The notes below the pieces were generated by a model. That model made no database searches and was not told the origin of the DNA. It saw nothing but the letters and a program-made list of their open reading frames with translations. The position numbers and the translations under genes are program-made. Shown here piece after piece: positions 1 to 9,438 of a stretch of 64,000 nt of DNA. The stretch is taken from the NCBI RefSeq assembly GCF_900155585.1, contig NZ_LT707416.1, positions 1 to 64,000 on the forward strand. The letters run 5' to 3'. Within the stretch, counting starts at the first letter, position 1. Each line of letters opens with the position of its first letter. The stretch comes from Aedoeadaptatus urinae (GTDB taxonomy: Bacteria > Bacillota > Clostridia > Tissierellales > Peptoniphilaceae).

Positions 1-1700
1 ACTTTGACTTCGAAGACGCCGTCGGGAAGTTTGGTTCCCGGGGTGATTTCTTGGCCGTTGGTGATGAACTTAGCCGTGTAGACGGATTTGTCGACGACGG
101 TTTCGGTACCTGCCGGGATGGCGGGGTTATAGCCGTTGGCTTTGGTGGTTTTTGCATCGGCGACGTTGATGGTCGGTGCGGTGACTTTTTCCCACTTGCT
201 GCCTTTTTTGACGAGGGCGGAGATGACTTGTTGTTCGGTCTTGTCGCCCAGGGTCAGGCTGCCTTTGGCTTTGTCGGCATCGGCGACTTTGAAGGCGACG
301 ATGACGTACTGCGTCTTGTCGACGGTTTTGCCTTCATCGTCTTTGGTCGGAACGTTTTTGTCGTCCGGGTTGGTCGGATCGTCCGGTTTGTCCGGAACGT
401 AAGGAATCACGGTTTCGTTGGAATATTTATCCGTATAAGTCGCATTATAAGTCGCCGTGTCTACGGCAGTCGCATCTGTCGGTACAGCGGGGTTCCATTT
501 ATCGAAGACCTTGCTTGGATCCGGAGTACTTTGAGCGTCTAATGCGACGGGTTTCAGTTTGGCGATTTCCGCTTTTAAGCTTTCGTTGTCATACTTTACG
601 CCGTCTTTGACGTCGATGACTTTGACCTTTTCACCGGAGTCGTTGAAGCGACCGTTCACAGCGGCTGTTTGACCTTCTGCGGGTTGATTGGCATTAAAGG
701 TCAGTCGCTTGTAGCCCTTGGGGACCGGCGGATACTCGCCGTTATCTCTATCGGGGACGAGAACGTCGGGTTCGTACCGCAGGCTGATAGTGGCATTTTT
801 CTTGGGGTCGGGATCGGAAATGGACAAGGTGTATTCCTTGTTGTCGATGGTGACTTTTTCACCATTTACTTTTCCATCTACCTTATAGGCCACGCCGCTT
901 TCTGCTGCATTTAAATCGTCTTCGTCAATTTGTCCCACAGTCTTTTTAAGATCTCGCATATTGACGGTGGCGGATTCTGCCGGTAAGGGCATAGCGACGT
1001 CGGTTAAGTTGTCCGAGGTGATGTTGGGCATGGTGCTGCCTTGAGCGGGCATATTTTCAGCCGCCAAGGGTTTTCCATAGGGATCCACGTACTTCACATC
1101 TACCATGGAGTTGGCCAGCTCCGTCAGATCGATTGTAAAGCTTAACTTTCCCATTTGACCTGTGGACGAACTCGTGGCGAATTGAACTCGGACACTAATA
1201 CCTTGATCATATTCGGTTTCAATGGAGGCATTGCCTACCATGGTTCCATCGGTGGGCCAACCCACGGTAAATTCTTGGGTACCGTCTTTAGTAATGGTCG
1301 CAAAGTCTTGAACGACGTGTTCTTGTCCATCTGAGGTATTCCAACGGGCGGTAATTTTAAATTCACCATTGGGAAGGGCGGACCAGTCAAAGTCATTTGA
1401 CCCTAAACCTGTTGTGTTTACGGTAATTTCGGTGTCCGGATTGCCGGGTGCCTTGACGGGTGCTCCGGCACGGAAAAATCCGGAGCCTCGTTTGGCTTGC
1501 GACTTCACCGCCGTCTTTTTACCTGTTTGCGGTACCGTAAAGTTAAAGATTTCTTTTTTCCCCTTAACCACGCCTTTTAATTCCGTTGTTTGTGCTTTGG
1601 GGGCCAGAGCCGCGCCGGCTGCAAGTACAGCGCTGTCAAAGCTTGTAAACAACATGACAAAAGCAAGGAGCAGGGAAAGCCATCTTTTACTTGTTTTCAT
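1..1700 (-). CDS. Secreted cell-surface protein, modular adhesin type (3' part outside window)
   Basis: The frame is open from an ATG at 1700 to the left edge, so only about the first 565 residues are seen. The N-terminus is a clear Sec signal peptide: MKTSKRW, then a hydrophobic stretch (LSLLLAFVMLF) ending near VLAAGA. After it come beta-rich segments, and from about residue 400 a module of the kind found in surface proteins of anaerobic cocci (PYVPDKPDDPTNPDDKNVP, then YVIVAFKVADADKAKGSLTLG, then a PAIPAGTETVVDKSVYTAKF-type end). An AGGAGG site precedes the start. The gene follows the larger surface protein after 87 bp on the same strand, so the two may be co-transcribed. Anchoring cannot be judged because the C-terminus is missing. 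The adhesin role is inferred from architecture only. Confidence 0.8.
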   Translation of the reverse strand, partial: MKTSKRWLSLLLAFVMLFTSFDSAVLAAGAALAPKAQTTELKGVVKGKKEIFNFTVPQTGKKTAVKSQAKRGSGFFRAGAPVKAPGNPDTEITVNTTGLGSNDFDWSALPNGEFKITARWNTSDGQEHVVQDFATITKDGTQEFTVGWPTDGTMVGNASIETEYDQGISVRVQFATSSSTGQMGKLSFTIDLTELANSMVDVKYVDPYGKPLAAENMPAQGSTMPNITSDNLTDVAMPLPAESATVNMRDLKKTVGQIDEDDLNAAESGVAYKVDGKVNGEKVTIDNKEYTLSISDPDPKKNATISLRYEPDVLVPDRDNGEYPPVPKGYKRLTFNANQPAEGQTAAVNGRFNDSGEKVKVIDVKDGVKYDNESLKAEIAKLKPVALDAQSTPDPSKVFDKWNPAVPTDATAVDTATYNATYTDKYSNETVIPYVPDKPDDPTNPDDKNVPTKDDEGKTVDKTQYVIVAFKVADADKAKGSLTLGDKTEQQVISALVKKGSKWEKVTAPTINVADAKTTKANGYNPAIPAGTETVVDKSVYTAKFITNGQEITPGTKLPDGVFEVK

Positions 1701-1787
1701 GTTTCCTCCTTTCCGGGGGGCCGAAGCCGTCCCGGTTTCCTTTTTTCTTTCTTCTGTTTTTTGCCGATTTCTCTAAACGATGTTTTC

Positions 1788-4700
1788 CTACTTAATGAGG
1801 CATTTGTAGGGGTTGGTGACGTAGGTCTTGACGCCTTGGTCCTGTCCTTCTTGGCAGGTTCCCGAAATAACCAGGACGTCGCCGGATTGCAACTTATAGC
1901 CGTTACCGAAGGATGCTTTCACAAAGGTTCCCTTCGTCGGTACTTTCACTGTAACATCAGCACCTCTATCGGAACCGTCGGCGCCCAGGACCTTAATGGT
2001 CACGTCAGAGTTATCTCTATCGGCGGTCACCTTCATAAATTTTCTGCCTGCCCGTTGGCCTTTAATTTTAACCAATAATTGGTAGGTCTTTTGGTAGTCG
2101 ACCGTCTTTACCGTCTCGTTGCCGAATTCGTCTACTGCGGTAATGGTAATGGTAGGATCTTTTCCTTCATTCACCGCTTGTCTTAAGATGGTGTTCAACA
2201 GATCGGCTTTGATCGTTGTTTCACCTTTGGTAACTTCGTAGTCAAATTCGTTCGTTTCCGTCATGCCTTGGTAGGCTACCTTCACGTGAACTTGGCGGCC
2301 TTCGGGGATTTCCGAAAGAACGGCGGTTAAGTCGATAAAGCGTCTGAATTTTTCATCTGTGGCTTTTGCAGGGTTAATTTCCGGGCCGGCGGCGTCGATC
2401 TTGACGTAGTTTCTGCCCGCTACGTCGGTTCCGCCAATGGCATTATCGCCATCTTTATTGGATGCGGAAGGAAGCATATCCGGTTGCTTGGACACGATGC
2501 GAATGATGTCGTCATTGGTAACACCGTCCAGAGGAATGGTCTTGGTTTGTCCCAAGGTGTCGGTACTTTCCATGGTGGTCTTACCGACGTCAACCCACTT
2601 GTTGTTGGCCTTATCCCACTTTTGTGCCACGTATTCCGTGCCGGGGGTGGGCTTGTTTAAGGTGGGGTTGGGAATGTCGAATTCCACGACGGGTTTGCCG
2701 TCTTGGGCATTGGGCACTTGTTTCATTCGATCCACCGGAGCGGAGGTGCCCTTTTCGTTAATGGTTACACGGCCTTCCGGACCTTCGATGTCTTTGCCGG
2801 CTTTTTCAACCACGTACTTGGCGACAATGTCTTGGCCTGCCTTTCCTGTCAGATTCAGGGTGCTGATAATTAACTTACCTGCATCGTCTCCGATACCTTC
2901 TTTGGCTGTAAGGTCGCCACCGTCATAGCTGCCGTCGGATTGTTTTGCAAGTACGACTTCCGTACCGTCGGCGACGGTGAGCTTAATGGCTTTGATTCCG
3001 GCGTTCTTTTCCGCTTCGCCCCAAGTGAGCTTGGCTTTAGTGTCGGTGTCATAGACATTGCTAAAGGCGGGCTTCGGAATATCCAGCGGCGTGGATGTGT
3101 TCCAAATGGTGTAGCCGGTCACTTCGTCCGTTCCATGACGATCGACGGTTGCAGACTTTCTGGATGTTGCGGAAGTATAGGCGTCAACATCGATGCTGTA
3201 GGCTTGGTTCTTCGCCAAGGGGTCGCCGTAAGGATTGCCTGCGTTTTCGTGTAAGTTCTTGGGCGCATTGGGATCCACCGTGGCGGCGGAGCCTTGCAAA
3301 CGAAGGTAGGTCTTTAAGCCTAAATCGCCCCAGTTGGGTACTTTGAAGTTCTTGTAGGCATCTTCCATACCTGCGGGAACGACTGCCGATACATAGGACA
3401 TCCGTTGGCCTAATTCGTCAAAGCCGGGCAGCTTCCACGTTAAGGTTTGATCCGTGCCGTCCCAATCTTTTAAGCCTGCATCGCCTAAGGGATAGTAGTT
3501 GGCGTTTTGGTGGACGGTCGGTGTACCGTAGTTCGTGACCGCTGTCCGTCTTAAAAGACCGATCTTTGCGGCTTTTTTCTTAGCAACATCAACGTTGTCC
3601 ACGTACTTGCCATACGTACCTTGGGTCAGATCAATGTTCTTATAAGAGGCTACCACATTGATGTCGAAGAAGGGCCGGTAATTGGCGTAGAGGTGAATGT
3701 CCTTACCTTCTTCAATGGCTTTTTTGATTTCCGTGTAGCTCTTGTCAACATCTTGAGGACTTACGGCTACGGAATAGCCATTTGGTATATAATATGTGTT
3801 TTGAAGTTTGTTCAGGTCTTTCAACCATTCGGTTTTTTGCGGAATTCGCTTGGTTCCATTGGCCACAAGGCCTTGGGTAATTTCCCCGATCCGTTCATTG
3901 TTGTTCCCTGCAGCAAATTCAGAAGTAGCATCGTTCGTGTATCTCTTTGTAGTCCAACCTATGAAAGAGTTTTCCGGAATATTAAAGGTCTTGGCCTTGG
4001 TGTCGGTTACTTTATCTATTTCTGCTTGTTCGCCGGTCACGGGCACCTTGGGCAATTGTTTAATAATCAGGTTCCCCTTCATCTTAGACAAGGTGGCGCT
4101 GGAAACGGCGTCCAGAATCTTGTCGGTCTTGTCAATATCGGAAATAACAAGAGGTACCGTTATTGTTGTTTCAGCCTTGGGGTCGGCGGTGTTGTTGGAG
4201 TGAAGGATCAAGTTGATGCCTTCGCCGTAAACGGCATAGACCGTGCGGTTTTTGTCGATGGGCGAGTTGGCGTCAAAGATATAAGCTTCATTTTCGGCAT
4301 TGGCCCAGTCGCCGGTTTCCTTAACAATTTTGTTGACGTCTTTCAGAGCGTTGAATTGTTCGGCTATGCTTTCATCCGCTTTGTCTACTAACTTCACGGT
4401 GGTCCAACCTAAAAGCTTCTTGCCTTGGGGGACGTTGATGTCGTACTTGTCGGGCATTTGTCTTAGCTTGAGCGCTTCTTTTTCAGCCTTGGCAATGGCG
4501 GCATCTTGGTTGTTGATGTCGTAAACTTTGCCGTCGTGATTTAACACGTTTTGGAAAGTTCTCTCGACTTCTTTTCCATCTATTGTTTCTTTTACTTTTA
4601 CTGTTTTTGCATTTTCATTGACTTTGACATTGTCGCCTTCAAAGCCCGATGCTTTATAGTTGGCATTGGCTTGACCTGTTTCAATGTCGACAGCATATTC

Positions 4701-6953
4701 TTTACTTAATGGAGCAATTTTTCCAATAACATCTTTGTTGTCTTTTGATTTTACTCCATTAAGGTCGAAGTTGACTTTTGCCTGTACTTGTTCAACAACT
4801 GCCGGTTTTGATTCTTCTGCAAGAATATCGACATTTGTGTTTGTGAAAAGTAGAGGCATGTCTCTCTTCAGTTCAGGCATTGTAAATGTTCTCGGCGTTG
4901 TGCCGTCTGCTTGATTACCGGGCTTCGTCGTATCGAATTCATAACCTTTTGACTTAACATTGTTTACCACAACGTCTATTCTTGAGTCATCTTTGTTTGA
5001 AGTGTTACCCGGCTTTGCAATAATTGTTTGTACTTTTTGATCAGCCTTAGATTTTCTAATATTTACTTCAGCATTTTCGTAGGCTGTACGACCGGTGATG
5101 TTTTTATCTCCTAAGAAAATTTCATCAACGTCCGGTTTTTGGAATGTTGTTGTAACAGTTCCTGCTGAGTAAGTTCCTTGCCAGTCAAGAACGATTGGGT
5201 TTTTGTCTACTACATAATTAGCTTTATAAAATGTTGGTTCATTCTTGAAGTGCAGGGTTGCTTCTCCACCATCCGGATAGTTACCATATAAATATAGTTC
5301 TGTGCCGGCTTTTAATGTCATAGCCATGCCATTTTGTACAGTGTATTCATAGGCTAAACCCTTGTCTACGTTTAAGAAGTTTGAGCCTAGGAACATTTCA
5401 GTACCCATACCTCTAATTCCAAGACGCATCTCTCTATTACGTGATTTAGCTGAATTTCCAATCAAGCCAGCACCATAAGCAGTCTTAAAGTCAATCTTGA
5501 TTTTATCGCCTGCATTTAGTGTTACGTCTTTTGTTAGTTTAAAGGTGTACTTATATTGTCCTGAAGCATTATCTGTTATTATTGTGGAGTAGAATGGGAA
5601 GTATTGAAGTCCATCATTTCCACCTAACAATTTATCCACTTTATCTGTATCTACATAGTATCTAACTGTCGTACCTTGACCGTTATTTAAAAGTGATTCA
5701 ACCCCATCCAGCCAAGAATCAAGCGGTTGGTTTGTAGTAAGGTTCGTTTTTATACCTGCTTGTGCTTCAGCATCTCTATTGAAATCACTTGCGGCAACTT
5801 GTATGAAACCAAGGTCTGAACCTGGAAGGAAATTGATGTTCTCCTTTAATACTGCAACAGAACCTGTAGATGTAGGTTCTCCATTTGCATCCAGTCTACC
5901 ACTTGTAGGAAGTCCATTGTTTGATGTCGAGAATATATGGGCGATCGTTCCCGAAGCATCTTTCGCCTTTAGCACCTCGAAGAATCTCTTGTCTACCGTT
6001 TGTCTATAGCCAAGCTTTCTTCCGTAAAGTTCATTGTTTGTAATGGCCACCTTGTTATAACGATGTCTTACTTCGATATAGCCCTTTTCCTTGTTATATA
6101 ATACAGAAGATCCTGCAGCTCTAAAAGCTCTATCTGGAGTTACTGACGCACGTATTTCTCTTAAAAGATTTTGTTCGTAGTTATGCTTTAAAGGAACTAT
6201 AGATGAGAAAGTATACGTTGAATAGTTACCTTTACCGGAACCTGCATCAGCGTAGCAAGCAACTTGTTTCTTATCTCTAGCCAACATCCTTATTTGAACT
6301 AAAGGTTCCTTTTTAAAGGAGTCTACACTTTGTCCTTCTTTTAATACTAGGTTTATTGGAACTTCATTAAGGGCAGCTGTAGTGCCTGTATTTCTATTAT
6401 CTGCTATGTTTACTTCTTTTACGTTGACTGAACCGGCATCAGTAATTGTTGTATCACCAAAAGGTGTTATTGCTTTGTAAGCAAGGTCGTCGTGGTACCA
6501 TCCAACATTTGATCCGGCTGACACACCCTTATAGATGCCGGTTTCTGTGTCGTTCCAGTCTACCATATCGTCAAAGCTATCTTCTAACTTCATTTGCATG
6601 ACATGCCAAACACCTGTACCAACCTTGTCAAACTTTCTCATCGTAAGTCTGATTACAGTCCGTCCGTCAGGTCTTATGAAGTAGCCTCCGTAACCTATCA
6701 TTGGGTTTTTCATTGGTTCAGCTAGTGTAGATACTTCACTTAAGTATTGTTTTTCAGCTAGTGGCCAAAAGTTTTTACCCTTTAGGTTTTCTTCTTTCAA
6801 GGTCCAATCGGTGGTTTGGGTGGTTTCCTTCCCCGTCGTCGGATCTTGCGCCTTGAAGGTCTCAGCAAAGGCATTTATGGGCAGGGTCCCGGCGACCATA
6901 ATGGCAGCCAAGAGCCCGGCAGTGATTTGCTTTTGCATCTGCTTAACGTTCAT
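1788..6953 (-). CDS. Very large secreted surface protein with InlB-B-like repeats
   Basis: About 1721 residues. I chose the ATG at 6953 over one 13 codons upstream because a perfect AAAGGAGG lies 6-7 nt before it and the signal peptide (MNVKQMQKQ, a hydrophobic core, then NAFAET) begins there. Residues ~55-800 form a large unrecognised N-terminal region. The middle carries repeat units with GWTT and a closing TVYAVY or HLYANY, as in Listeria/Bacteroides InlB B-repeats. The C-terminal third has Ig-like or fibronectin-like beta modules. It ends in TNPYKCLIK with no LPXTG motif, membrane tail or SLH domain, so its attachment is unclear. Base composition shifts within the gene: ~6790-4560 is AT-rich, while the signal-peptide end and the 3' half are GC-richer. 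The function is probably adhesion or matrix binding, by inference. Confidence 0.85.
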   Translation of the reverse strand: MNVKQMQKQITAGLLAAIMVAGTLPINAFAETFKAQDPTTGKETTQTTDWTLKEENLKGKNFWPLAEKQYLSEVSTLAEPMKNPMIGYGGYFIRPDGRTVIRLTMRKFDKVGTGVWHVMQMKLEDSFDDMVDWNDTETGIYKGVSAGSNVGWYHDDLAYKAITPFGDTTITDAGSVNVKEVNIADNRNTGTTAALNEVPINLVLKEGQSVDSFKKEPLVQIRMLARDKKQVACYADAGSGKGNYSTYTFSSIVPLKHNYEQNLLREIRASVTPDRAFRAAGSSVLYNKEKGYIEVRHRYNKVAITNNELYGRKLGYRQTVDKRFFEVLKAKDASGTIAHIFSTSNNGLPTSGRLDANGEPTSTGSVAVLKENINFLPGSDLGFIQVAASDFNRDAEAQAGIKTNLTTNQPLDSWLDGVESLLNNGQGTTVRYYVDTDKVDKLLGGNDGLQYFPFYSTIITDNASGQYKYTFKLTKDVTLNAGDKIKIDFKTAYGAGLIGNSAKSRNREMRLGIRGMGTEMFLGSNFLNVDKGLAYEYTVQNGMAMTLKAGTELYLYGNYPDGGEATLHFKNEPTFYKANYVVDKNPIVLDWQGTYSAGTVTTTFQKPDVDEIFLGDKNITGRTAYENAEVNIRKSKADQKVQTIIAKPGNTSNKDDSRIDVVVNNVKSKGYEFDTTKPGNQADGTTPRTFTMPELKRDMPLLFTNTNVDILAEESKPAVVEQVQAKVNFDLNGVKSKDNKDVIGKIAPLSKEYAVDIETGQANANYKASGFEGDNVKVNENAKTVKVKETIDGKEVERTFQNVLNHDGKVYDINNQDAAIAKAEKEALKLRQMPDKYDINVPQGKKLLGWTTVKLVDKADESIAEQFNALKDVNKIVKETGDWANAENEAYIFDANSPIDKNRTVYAVYGEGINLILHSNNTADPKAETTITVPLVISDIDKTDKILDAVSSATLSKMKGNLIIKQLPKVPVTGEQAEIDKVTDTKAKTFNIPENSFIGWTTKRYTNDATSEFAAGNNNERIGEITQGLVANGTKRIPQKTEWLKDLNKLQNTYYIPNGYSVAVSPQDVDKSYTEIKKAIEEGKDIHLYANYRPFFDINVVASYKNIDLTQGTYGKYVDNVDVAKKKAAKIGLLRRTAVTNYGTPTVHQNANYYPLGDAGLKDWDGTDQTLTWKLPGFDELGQRMSYVSAVVPAGMEDAYKNFKVPNWGDLGLKTYLRLQGSAATVDPNAPKNLHENAGNPYGDPLAKNQAYSIDVDAYTSATSRKSATVDRHGTDEVTGYTIWNTSTPLDIPKPAFSNVYDTDTKAKLTWGEAEKNAGIKAIKLTVADGTEVVLAKQSDGSYDGGDLTAKEGIGDDAGKLIISTLNLTGKAGQDIVAKYVVEKAGKDIEGPEGRVTINEKGTSAPVDRMKQVPNAQDGKPVVEFDIPNPTLNKPTPGTEYVAQKWDKANNKWVDVGKTTMESTDTLGQTKTIPLDGVTNDDIIRIVSKQPDMLPSASNKDGDNAIGGTDVAGRNYVKIDAAGPEINPAKATDEKFRRFIDLTAVLSEIPEGRQVHVKVAYQGMTETNEFDYEVTKGETTIKADLLNTILRQAVNEGKDPTITITAVDEFGNETVKTVDYQKTYQLLVKIKGQRAGRKFMKVTADRDNSDVTIKVLGADGSDRGADVTVKVPTKGTFVKASFGNGYKLQSGDVLVISGTCQEGQDQGVKTYVTNPYKCLIK

Positions 6954-7075
6954 AGCTTCCTCCTTTAATACATTCTTAGTGACGCCGTACATCTTTTCGT
7001 TGCCAAACGCACTTCCTTTCTTCGTTCCTTACTTAATCGCTTCCTTGCTACATCATCACAGATAGATACATTTTT

Positions 7076-7085
7076 ATTTTATCAC
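7076..7085 (-). promoter_or_regulatory. Probable extended -10 promoter of the large surface protein
   Basis: Read on the minus strand this is GTGATAAAAT, an extended -10 (TG-N-TAAAAT), in an AT-rich intergenic stretch about 115 nt before the start at 6953. No good -35 is seen. The region 6954-7195 holds no gene that I can support. Confidence 0.4.
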
Positions 7086-7195
7086 TACTTCTCTTTTTTA
7101 TCTATGTGAAATGACAGTTATTTCCTATATCTAGAGATTATTTTTTTCTCTTCTAAGATGAAAAGTAAAATGTTTGTGGAATCGCTGTTTTCACA

Positions 7196-7227
7196 CAAAA
7201 AAATCGAGCAAGCGAAATGCTTACTCG
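7196..7227 (-). terminator. Rho-independent terminator after the ProX gene
   Basis: Minus-strand arms CGAGTAAGC and GCTTGCTCG pair over 9 bp (one G-U) with a 5-nt loop, followed by ATTTTTTT. It lies about 60 nt beyond the stop of the ProX-type gene. Confidence 0.8.
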
Positions 7228-7289
7228 GTTAAGTCCAACTTTATGGGGTCACTCTAATGGAACCTGCCCGATTTTTTCTTTTCTTCTCT

Positions 7290-7778
7290 TTAAATGGATA
7301 CGACGTGAACGGGGTTGCCGGCCTCTTCGATAAGTTTAATTAAATCCTCGGCTTTGAGCCACACGGTGGCGGTGTTGTCGTTGGGGTGGATGCCGATGAT
7401 GCCGCCGTTTTTGGTAAATTGTCTGTCCAAATAGAAGTGCACGGCGTGTTCGGCGTCGTTTAAGAGACCGAAGGGGCTCACGGCGCCGGTTTCCAGGTCG
7501 AGTTTTTCTTTCAGGTCCTGTTCTTTTCCGAAGGAGAGGCGGCGGGTGTTGTGTTTTTCTTTAAATTGCTTCAGATCCACGCGCTTGTCGCCGAAGACGG
7601 TGATGAGGTAGTAGTTTTTCTTTTTGTCGTCGCGAACGAAGAGGTTTTTGGCATCGCGGCCCGGGTAGAGGAGGTCCACTTTGCCCAGCTCTTCCATGTT
7701 CATGACGGCTTCGTGTTCGGTGACTTCGTAGGGGATGTTTTTTTCGTCTAAAAAGTTATAAATGTCTTGTTTGTTCAT
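7290..7778 (-). CDS. proX: Prolyl-tRNA editing protein, ProX/YbaK superfamily (Ala-tRNAPro deacylase type)
   Basis: 162 residues, one YbaK/ProRS editing domain covering the whole chain. Free-standing members hydrolyse mischarged Ala-tRNAPro in trans. The family stretch GAVSPFGLLND and the segment YLITVFGDKRVDLKQ are present, as is the IGIHPNDNTATVWLKAEDL end typical of ProXp-ala/PrdX proteins. The start at 7778 has AAAGGAGG just upstream; an in-frame ATG 11 codons earlier lies inside the promoter-like TGGGTATA motif and is unlikely. It is monocistronic and divergent from the alcohol dehydrogenase. A ProRS-like protein that keeps a similar editing domain but lacks catalytic motifs lies 7 kb away. 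Confidence 0.9.
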   Translation of the reverse strand: MNKQDIYNFLDEKNIPYEVTEHEAVMNMEELGKVDLLYPGRDAKNLFVRDDKKKNYYLITVFGDKRVDLKQFKEKHNTRRLSFGKEQDLKEKLDLETGAVSPFGLLNDAEHAVHFYLDRQFTKNGGIIGIHPNDNTATVWLKAEDLIKLIEEAGNPVHVVSI

Positions 7779-7802
7779 GATGTCCTCCTTTGTTTTTTGA
7801 TT

Positions 7803-7869
7803 TATACCCATTCGGCGGCTCCCGTCACGGGTTTATTTTCCGCGTTCGACCGTTCCGCCTTTGGGTATA
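7803..7869. promoter_or_regulatory. Divergent promoter region with inverted TATACCCA / TGGGTATA
   Basis: TATACCCA (7803-7810) and TGGGTATA (7862-7869) form a widely spaced inverted pair. Each runs into an A/T-rich -10-like hexamer: TATAAA toward the ProX gene, and TATAAT (7866-7871) toward the dehydrogenase. The same arrangement recurs between other divergent genes in this window. Whether these are -10 elements with an upstream G-triplet or an operator is not settled. Confidence 0.5.
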
Positions 7870-7905
7870 ATTATAAAAGTAGTTACTTGTATGACAGGAG
7901 GCATT

Positions 7906-9072
7906 ATGGATAATTTTATTTTTTCGGTACCGACGACGATTTTTTTCGGTGATAATCAGGTGCGGGCTTTTGCCGATGCGGTGAAGTCTTACGGGGACAA
8001 GGCTCTGATCGTTTTCGGCGGCGGCTCCGTTAAGAAAAACGGCATTTACGACGAGGTCACCACGGCGCTTCACGCCGCCGGTGTCGATACGGTGGATCAC
8101 GGTGGCATCGAACCGAATCCGCGCGTTGAAAGCGTGCGGGCGGGGATCGACCGTGTCAAAAAGGAAGGGGTGGATGTGATCCTGGCCATAGGCGGCGGCT
8201 CCACCATCGACGCGTCGAAGCTGATAGCAGCGGGGGCGCTGACGCCGGCGGATCCCTGGAAGATCGTCATCGGCGAGGCGAAGGTGACCGACGCTCTGCC
8301 TCTGTGTTCGGTGCTCACCCTGGCGGCCACCGGCTCTGAAATGGATCAGGGATCTGTCATTACGAATCCCGACACGAAGGAAAAGCTTGGTTGGGGCAGC
8401 CCGAAGGTGCTTCCCAAGGCGAGCCTGTTGAACCCGGCCTACACGACGACGGTCAATGCGTATCACACGGCGGCGGGCACGGCGGACATTATGAGCCACA
8501 CCATGGAAAATTATTTTTCCGTGGACGACAGTGCCTATGTTCAGGATTCTATGGCGGAAGGGATTTTAAGAGCTTGCCTCCACGCCGGTCCCGCGGCGAT
8601 AAAAGACGGCGGGGATATAGAGGCTCGGGCCAATTTAATGTGGGCCTCCAGCTGGGCCATTAACGGGCTCCTCCGAAAGGGCAAGGCTCAGGCCTGGAGC
8701 GTGCATCCCATGGAACACGAGCTTTCCGCTTTCTACGACATTACCCACGGGGTAGGTCTTGCGATTTTGACGCCGCGCTGGCTCAGTCACGTGTTAAGCG
8801 CCAAGACCGCGTCGAAGATCGCCCGCTTCGGCCGCCGGGTCTTCGACATTCGTACGGAGGACGATGTGGATGCGGCAAATGAAGCCATCGAGGCGCTCTA
8901 CGATTTCTTCGTAGCCATGGGGATTCCCATGAGTCTGAAGGAAGTGGGCATCGGCGAGGAACATTTGGCGGAAATGGCCAAGGCCTGTGTCGACCACGCC
9001 GGCGGCGTCGTCCGCGGCTTTGTGGATCTACACGAGGACGATGTGCTGGCCATCTACAAGGCTTGTTTATAA
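7906..9072 (+). CDS. Iron-containing alcohol dehydrogenase (NADH-dependent butanol dehydrogenase type)
   Basis: 388 residues, the usual length of group III Fe-ADHs. The N-terminal nucleotide-binding part has LIVFGGGSVKKNG and the signature ILAIGGGSTIDASK. The C-terminal all-helical domain carries the metal-binding histidines in NAYHTAAGTADIMSH and MEHELSAFYDITHGVG. It would interconvert aldehydes and alcohols, for example in butanol or ethanol formation. I start at 7906 because ACAGGAGG precedes it; an upstream ATG in the same frame overlaps the promoter. It is monocistronic with its own terminator. The exact substrate cannot be told from sequence. Confidence 0.92.
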   Translation: MDNFIFSVPTTIFFGDNQVRAFADAVKSYGDKALIVFGGGSVKKNGIYDEVTTALHAAGVDTVDHGGIEPNPRVESVRAGIDRVKKEGVDVILAIGGGSTIDASKLIAAGALTPADPWKIVIGEAKVTDALPLCSVLTLAATGSEMDQGSVITNPDTKEKLGWGSPKVLPKASLLNPAYTTTVNAYHTAAGTADIMSHTMENYFSVDDSAYVQDSMAEGILRACLHAGPAAIKDGGDIEARANLMWASSWAINGLLRKGKAQAWSVHPMEHELSAFYDITHGVGLAILTPRWLSHVLSAKTASKIARFGRRVFDIRTEDDVDAANEAIEALYDFFVAMGIPMSLKEVGIGEEHLAEMAKACVDHAGGVVRGFVDLHEDDVLAIYKACL

Positions 9073-9082
9073 GCAATAAAAG

Positions 9083-9109
9083 AAGCTGCTCGCGAGGGCA
9101 GCTTTTTTT
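9083..9109 (+). terminator. Terminator after the alcohol dehydrogenase
   Basis: AAGCTGC and GCAGCTT arms with an 8-nt loop run directly into seven T residues, 10 nt after the stop codon. Confidence 0.9.
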
Positions 9110-9145
9110 GTTGGGAAAATCACGGTAGGGGCTTCGTTTCTATTT

Positions 9146-9358
9146 TCATTTTTCAAGGGCAGCTTTCAATTCATCCATGGTCCTATAGCCGAGAACATGA
9201 TCGTCGGCGGCGATTCTTCTTCCCTCTTCCATGGCGGAAAAGGTCTCCGGATTCGGTCGATTAAATGTCGAATCGCCGATTTTCGAACAAGTTACATTGC
9301 GCTCGTCGATAGTTGCAGGTGCCTTTATTCTTTCTCGATTCGTCTGTTTCTCCACCAT
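9146..9358 (-). CDS. Orphan RelB/DinJ-like antitoxin fragment
   Basis: 70 residues with a good ribosome site (AAAGGAG) before an ATG at 9358. The C-terminal ~38 residues (PNPETFSAMEEGRRIAADD, then GYRTMDELKAALEK) match the tail of RelB/DinJ-type antitoxins, which ends in E-GERIA-D--GY-D-DEL-AALEK. The N-terminal half does not look like their ribbon-helix-helix DNA-binding part. No toxin gene follows: the next frame downstream is the convergent alcohol dehydrogenase. It is most likely a decayed toxin-antitoxin remnant or a reused toxin-binding tail. The RelB-tail similarity is recalled, not searched. Confidence 0.6.
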   Translation of the reverse strand: MVEKQTNRERIKAPATIDERNVTCSKIGDSTFNRPNPETFSAMEEGRRIAADDHVLGYRTMDELKAALEK

Positions 9359-9409
9359 CTCATCTCCTTTTCTATCAGTATATCACGGCTTTTTCGCTTC
9401 GCCCCACAC

Positions 9410-9438
9410 AAAAACCGCGGCCTTCGCCGCGGCTTTTT
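9410..9438. terminator. Bidirectional terminator at the end of gltX
   Basis: CCGCGGC-CTTC-GCCGCGG hairpin with an A-run on the left and a T-run on the right. On the minus strand it abuts the gltX stop. Confidence 0.85.

Noticed and set aside
3621-4391. A 256-codon plus-strand frame inside the giant surface protein
   Set aside because: Antisense to a continuous coding region with clear InlB-like repeats; no ribosome site.
7232-7289. Small gene or riboswitch between ProX and its terminator
   Set aside because: About 58 nt with no start signal and no conserved structure; treated as 3' untranslated sequence.
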